A stretch of 64,000 bases of DNA from Cellulomonas alba (GTDB lineage Bacteria; Actinomycetota; Actinomycetes; Actinomycetales; Cellulomonadaceae). A model generated the notes under the pieces. It had not been told where the DNA came from, did no database searches, and saw nothing but the letters and a program-made list of their open reading frames with translations. Where the stretch lies: positions 1,653,461 to 1,717,460 of the forward strand of contig NZ_JAUCGQ010000001.1 in the NCBI RefSeq assembly GCF_030362835.1, read 5' to 3'. Both the position numbers and the translations under genes were made by a program. Positions 63,506 through 64,000 of the stretch are shown one piece after another (the first letter of the stretch is position 1; the number at the start of each line of letters is the position of its first letter).

Positions 63506-63546
63506 CGGCGCCCGGTGCCGGGCGGCCGAGGGGTGGAGCCGTGGGC

Positions 63547-63568
63547 CCGGCGCCCGCGCGGGCGCCGG
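63547..63568. terminator. Bidirectional GC-rich hairpin
   Basis: A 22-bp palindrome with CCGGCGCCC arms and a 4-nt loop, between the double-GNAT gene and the convergent truncated gene. Confidence 0.5.
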
Positions 63569-63571
63569 CCG

Positions 63572-64000
63572 TCACGCCGGGACCGGCACCGCCTTCCGCC
63601 ACCACGCGTCCCAGTGGCCGCGCACCTCCTCGAACCGTGCCTCGTCGAGGCCGTACGTGTGAAGGATCGCCGACACCGCACCGTGCGGCGGACGCTCGGC
63701 CATCGGGATCTCGTAGACGACCAGCAGGTGCTCGTCGACGCCGTGCAGCTGGACGCCGAACTGGAGCGGCGCCTTGTAGAGCACCATGCCGCCGAGCAGC
63801 ACGCCGTCGGGCCGTCGACCCTCGACGTGGCCGCCCGTCGGCGTGCCCCGGACGTCGCGCAGACCGGCACGGTCGAGCAGCCGGTCGCCGCGGGCCCCCG
63901 CGTCGAGGTCGTGCACCGAGAGCGTGCGGCGGTCCTCGCCGGGGTGCACGCGCAGCGCGAACTCCAGCTGGTGCAGCGCGGCGACCCAGAGCTCGTCGAT
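63572..64000 (-). CDS. Unknown protein, 5' end outside window
   Basis: The last 142 codons of a gene whose start lies beyond the window; the frame is open to the edge. The visible part (IDELWVAALHQLEFALRVHPG, GVLLGGMVLYKAPLQFGVQLHGVDEHLLVVYEIPM, WDAWWRKAVPVPA) is soluble, with no membrane segment and no recognised domain. Codon usage matches the surroundings. Confidence 0.6.
   Translation of the reverse strand: MDELWVAALHQLEFALRVHPGEDRRTLSVHDLDAGARGDRLLDRAGLRDVRGTPTGGHVEGRRPDGVLLGGMVLYKAPLQFGVQLHGVDEHLLVVYEIPMAERPPHGAVSAILHTYGLDEARFEEVRGHWDAWWRKAVPVPA

Overview
The window is chromosomal DNA of very high G+C content from an actinobacterium, most probably a Cellulomonas-type plant-polymer degrader. 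The evidence is the HspR/HAIR-controlled dnaK-grpE-dnaJ-hspR cluster, two GH11 xylanases and a CE4 deacetylase carrying CBM2 modules, a GH10 xylanase, a CBM2-tailed expansin-like protein, frequent GTG/TTG starts and many apparently leaderless genes. The species is an inference. No tRNA, rRNA, CRISPR array, insertion sequence or phage gene was recognised; the region reads as ordinary chromosome with a dense accessory gene content.

Layout. 1-3.0 kb: 5' part of an LCP cell-wall ligase gene, an MFS exporter and a GlxA-type regulator. 3.0-7.4 kb: tandem repeats, then hspR, dnaJ, grpE and dnaK on the minus strand, with two HAIR operators before dnaK and a strong hairpin between grpE and dnaJ. 7.5-20.5 kb: small metabolic genes (RibD-C/DHFR-like reductases, a DUF3237 gene plus FAD monooxygenase pair, transglutaminase-like, expansin-CBM2, a permease-DUF2000-Lrp divergon, a four-cold-shock-domain protein, F420-type reductase, BAAT-type hydrolase, GNAT, lactate dehydrogenase). 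20.5-24.4 kb: YCII proteins, an SDR/HxlR pair and the first ECF42-like sigma factor. 24.4-28.6 kb: hydrolase, MerR, DUF1048 and an ABC-2 exporter. 28.7-36.5 kb: GH10 xylanase, glutamate decarboxylase with a YrhK-type membrane protein, an ArsR-SRPBCC-reductase run and a hemerythrin protein.

36.8-41.7 kb is a xylan-degradation island: CE4-CBM2-CBM2, GH11-CBM2-CBM2 and GH11-CBM2. The two GH11 catalytic domains differ at one base in 660, while their leaders, upstream DNA and tails differ. 41.7-44.9 kb holds a zinc alcohol dehydrogenase, methyltransferase, VOC and VIT1/CCC1-like genes. 44.9-49.9 kb is an organosulfur-type scavenging operon (periplasmic binding protein, ATPase, permease, LLM monooxygenase, FMN reductase). 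50-58.4 kb holds LtrA, lipase-maturation-factor, VOC, NUDIX, PadR, SDR, matrixin-like protease and methyltransferase genes. 58.5-60.9 kb is a second YCII-YCII-ECF42 operon. The end holds an Nramp metal transporter, a double-GNAT protein and a truncated unknown gene.

The most notable systems are: (i) four promoter-like sites, TGTCGR-N17-CGTC, with identical spacing, placed 44-51 nt before YCII genes and linking two ECF42 sigma factors and one orphan YCII gene into a probable regulon; (ii) a single protein with four cold-shock domains; (iii) the recently homogenised GH11/CBM2 modules and a shared palindrome upstream of two of the three island genes; (iv) a set of genes with a TAnnnT box 6-7 nt before the start codon, implying leaderless mRNAs.
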